NCBI GenBank assembly: GCA_963608705.1
Contig: CAVDHB010000078.1
Coordinates: 1-64,000 of the forward strand
Source: CAVDHB01 sp963608705
GTDB taxonomy: Bacteria > Bacteroidota > Bacteroidia > Bacteroidales > Bacteroidaceae
Length of the DNA: 64,000 bases
Reading direction: 5' to 3'
Shown: positions 63,201-64,000 of the stretch, in pieces
How positions within the stretch are numbered: the first letter of the stretch is position 1
Layout: each line of letters opens with the position of its first letter
The notes under the pieces: generated by a model
Told to the model about the DNA's origin: nothing
Database searches by the model: none
What the model saw: the letters and a program-made list of their open reading frames with translations, nothing else
Translations under genes and position numbers: made by a program

Positions 63201-63230
63201 TTAGCAGCTTCCGCTACGGAAACGAAATAA
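60222..63230 (+). CDS. secDF: Fused protein-export membrane protein SecDF
   Basis: A 1002-aa fusion of SecD and SecF, proton-driven partners of SecYEG that pull secreted proteins across the inner membrane. The SecD half has an N-terminal helix, the LGLDLKGGMNVILEV motif, a large periplasmic region and the membrane block with GIAVDANVLIYERTKEE. The SecF half starts near FMKKRKTSITIF and includes IDFTGGRNYVV and GYSINDKVVIFDRIRE. Fusion is normal in Bacteroidetes. Residues about 246-304 of the periplasmic domain are an Ala/Lys/Gln-rich low-complexity insertion. Confidence 0.97.
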   Translation: MQNKGFVKVFAAALTLVCLFYLSFSAVVRYQTNKAEEMGPVAGQQYLDSLNNTKFWLGSYTLKQCQEMEIGLGLDLKGGMNVILEVSVPDVVKALADNSTDPAFNKAVAQAAKEAEESQDDFLTLFIKDYKALKPGARLAELFATQEMKGQITNSSSDKDVESVLRKEIKSAVEASYKVLRTRIDRFGVVQPNIQMLEGGRNGRIMVEMPGIKEPDRVRKLLQGSANLEFWETYNSQEIAPLLQQADAKLKAVLATQDSAKAKTQPAVAKKENTKGGLAAQFAKQKGGAQAAATQADEAARKEHPLASILQISGNTSCIVGYANFRDTAQVNRFLAMKEVKDALPTDLSLKWGVKPASQDQSGQIFELYAIKVSSRDGKAPMEGDVVTQAQDVFEQNGRPAVSMQMNQEGAREWAQLTKANIGKAIAIVLDGYVYSAPMVQNEIDGGQSSITGNFTVEDTKDLANVLNTGKMPAPSHIVQEEVIGPTLGQASINQGITSCVVAFVILMTFMCVMYGFIPGMIANSALVLNFFFTLGILTSFQAALTMSGIAGMVLSLGIAVDANVLIYERTKEEMMHGLGTRAALRSGYKNAFSAIFDSNLTSVITAIILYLFGTGPIRGFATTLIIGIMASFFTSVWITRLIYTHFMDKEKLLHLTFTTALTKNLLRNPHVNFMKKRKTSITIFIVLLLVAIGSLCTRGLSRSIDFTGGRNYVVLFEKPVEPETVRNVVEKEFGPDCTVSALAIGTDGKTIRISTNYRINENNDAVDSEVESHLFTALQKGNLLGKNVTLAKFKDSSDHQGGTIVSSQKVGPSIAEDITYGAIISVVVALVAIFLYILLRFRNVAYSLGALVALAIDTMLIIGVYSLCWGWVPFSLEVDQTFIGAVLTAIGYSINDKVVIFDRIREFFHRYPDHKIVELYNDSLNTTLSRTINTSLATLVVLLCIFFLGGESIRSFSFAMILGIVIGTLSSIFMAAPISFLVMNKQAKKRQALAASATETK

Positions 63231-63251
63231 ACATCTATACTTTATAATTGT

Positions 63252-63288
63252 AAAAAGCGGGCGTTCCTCCGGGGATGTCCGCTTTTTT
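63252..63288 (+). terminator. Terminator of secDF
   Basis: AAAAAGCGGGC pairs with GTCCGCTTTTT around a 14-nt loop, with six T at the end. Confidence 0.88.
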
Positions 63289-63322
63289 CATGCCCGTACT
63301 TGCTTCTTTCAAGAAAAAAACG

Positions 63323-63330
63323 TAAGTTTG
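63323..63330 (+). promoter_or_regulatory. -7 box for the last gene
   Basis: TAAGTTTG matches TAnnTTTG, 36 bp before the ATG at 63367. Confidence 0.6.
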
Positions 63331-63366
63331 CGGGTGCTAAAATGGCATTTTAAACAAGACAAAATA

Positions 63367-64000
63367 ATGAAAAAACTATTTGCGAACGACTGGTTACTGC
63401 TTCATCCTTATACTCAGGCGGATGAAACAGACTTCTATTATACGAAGATTGCCAACAAAGTCTATGAGACCTTAATGTATTCCAAACTGGCTAACGCCTT
63501 CCCGACAGACGCTAATATGCGCTATACAAGTCTGTGTCTGACAGCATGGTTCGAGGATGTCATCTCACAGACAAATATCTGGCACACCTTCACTGCGGAA
63601 TGCAAAAAGAACTATGGATACTACCTGCCTTTCTTTGAGCTGACCGAGGACAACTACGTGCCAGAGGAAATCAATGTGCAGGATGTACGTTATCTGCTGT
63701 GGCATCATGTACAATGGTTTCATCGGGCTGATACGGTGATGAATCCAGAGAATCCTGACTTTGAGACAGTAGCAGAGACGATTTATAAGATTTTCGACAC
63801 TGAATATGAGCAGGCACCAGCCAACGACCGACTGAAGAAATTCCTTTACGCCCCAATGAAAGACACGGACTTCTCCCATTATCGTGACGTACTGGAATGG
63901 TTCCACTACAAGAGCTACTTCAACATTGAGAGTGAGGGAGCCTACTACATGGAAGCGCAGAAAATCCAGCAGGACAAGAATATCCAGCCGGGCTACAAAC
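63367..64000 (+). CDS. DUF3843-like protein, 3' end outside window
   Basis: A reading frame of at least 211 codons that runs off the window. It begins MKKLFANDWLLLHPYTQADE and is rich in aromatic residues, with no signal peptide or membrane helix in the visible part. It resembles DUF3843, a family of uncharacterised cytoplasmic Bacteroidetes proteins, by recollection of the N-terminal pattern; this is not certain. It has its own -7 box after the secDF terminator. No function can be assigned. Confidence 0.6.
   Translation, partial: MKKLFANDWLLLHPYTQADETDFYYTKIANKVYETLMYSKLANAFPTDANMRYTSLCLTAWFEDVISQTNIWHTFTAECKKNYGYYLPFFELTEDNYVPEEINVQDVRYLLWHHVQWFHRADTVMNPENPDFETVAETIYKIFDTEYEQAPANDRLKKFLYAPMKDTDFSHYRDVLEWFHYKSYFNIESEGAYYMEAQKIQQDKNIQPGYK

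Noticed and set aside
1..64000. tRNA, rRNA or insertion sequences
   Set aside because: No cloverleaf with a TTCGA-type T loop, no rRNA-like stretches and no transposase-like protein were found on reading both strands.

Overview
This 64 kb window looks like chromosome from a gut-type Bacteroidales (Bacteroides/Phocaeicola/Prevotella group). The signs are many TAnnTTTG -7 boxes with TTTG-like -33 boxes, weak Shine-Dalgarno sites, a SusC/SusD polysaccharide locus, fused SpmAB and SecDF proteins, a lipoprotein-type Omp85 (TamL-like), and Bacteroidetes families such as DUF3098, DUF5715 and probably DUF3843. I see no rRNA, tRNA, CRISPR array or IS element.

Layout. 1-2.6 kb is an accessory type I restriction specificity locus: a broken hsdS fragment, a tyrosine recombinase and a complete two-TRD hsdS, with long inverted repeats around them. 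2.6-7.3 kb (minus strand) holds mnmE, a nucleoside phosphorylase, an ADP-ribosylglycohydrolase and a SpmA/SpmB-type membrane protein. 7.4-18.0 kb is a tight eleven-gene plus-strand operon: acetyltransferase-like, parE, coaD, S41 protease, miaB, DUF3098, uppP, truB, queA, folK and a VanX-like M15 peptidase. 18.1-21.4 kb has a MATE exporter, a solitary 32-codon gene with its own promoter and terminator, a GNAT and aroB. 21.5-35.7 kb has a large outer-membrane barrel protein, an unusual 213 bp palindromic element, an EamA-truA-DUF5715 operon, upp, pckA, YitT, TamL-like Omp85 and dnaK.

35.8-52.4 kb is a polysaccharide utilisation region on the minus strand: SusC, SusD, GH29, GH2 and GH105, then an AraC-type membrane regulator between inverted repeats, a GH31 enzyme and a GH115 gene ruined by an internal deletion. 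The SusC half looks more AT-rich than the regulator/GH31/GH115 half, which suggests a mosaic. The enzymes fit removal of fucose, galactose and uronate (possibly xylose) side groups from a plant cell-wall glycan such as rhamnogalacturonan, arabinogalactan or xyloglucan. 52.9-64 kb is core again: argS, viroplasmin-type RNase H and LTA-synthase-like sulfatase in one operon, then HU, a rhomboid protease, an EEP phosphatase, secDF and the start of a DUF3843-like gene.

The items most worth following are the recombinase/hsdS locus, the 32-aa gene with an FNR/CRP-like palindrome upstream, the 213 bp palindrome, the inverted repeats around the PUL regulator, the C8 tract at the susC promoter and the deleted GH115.
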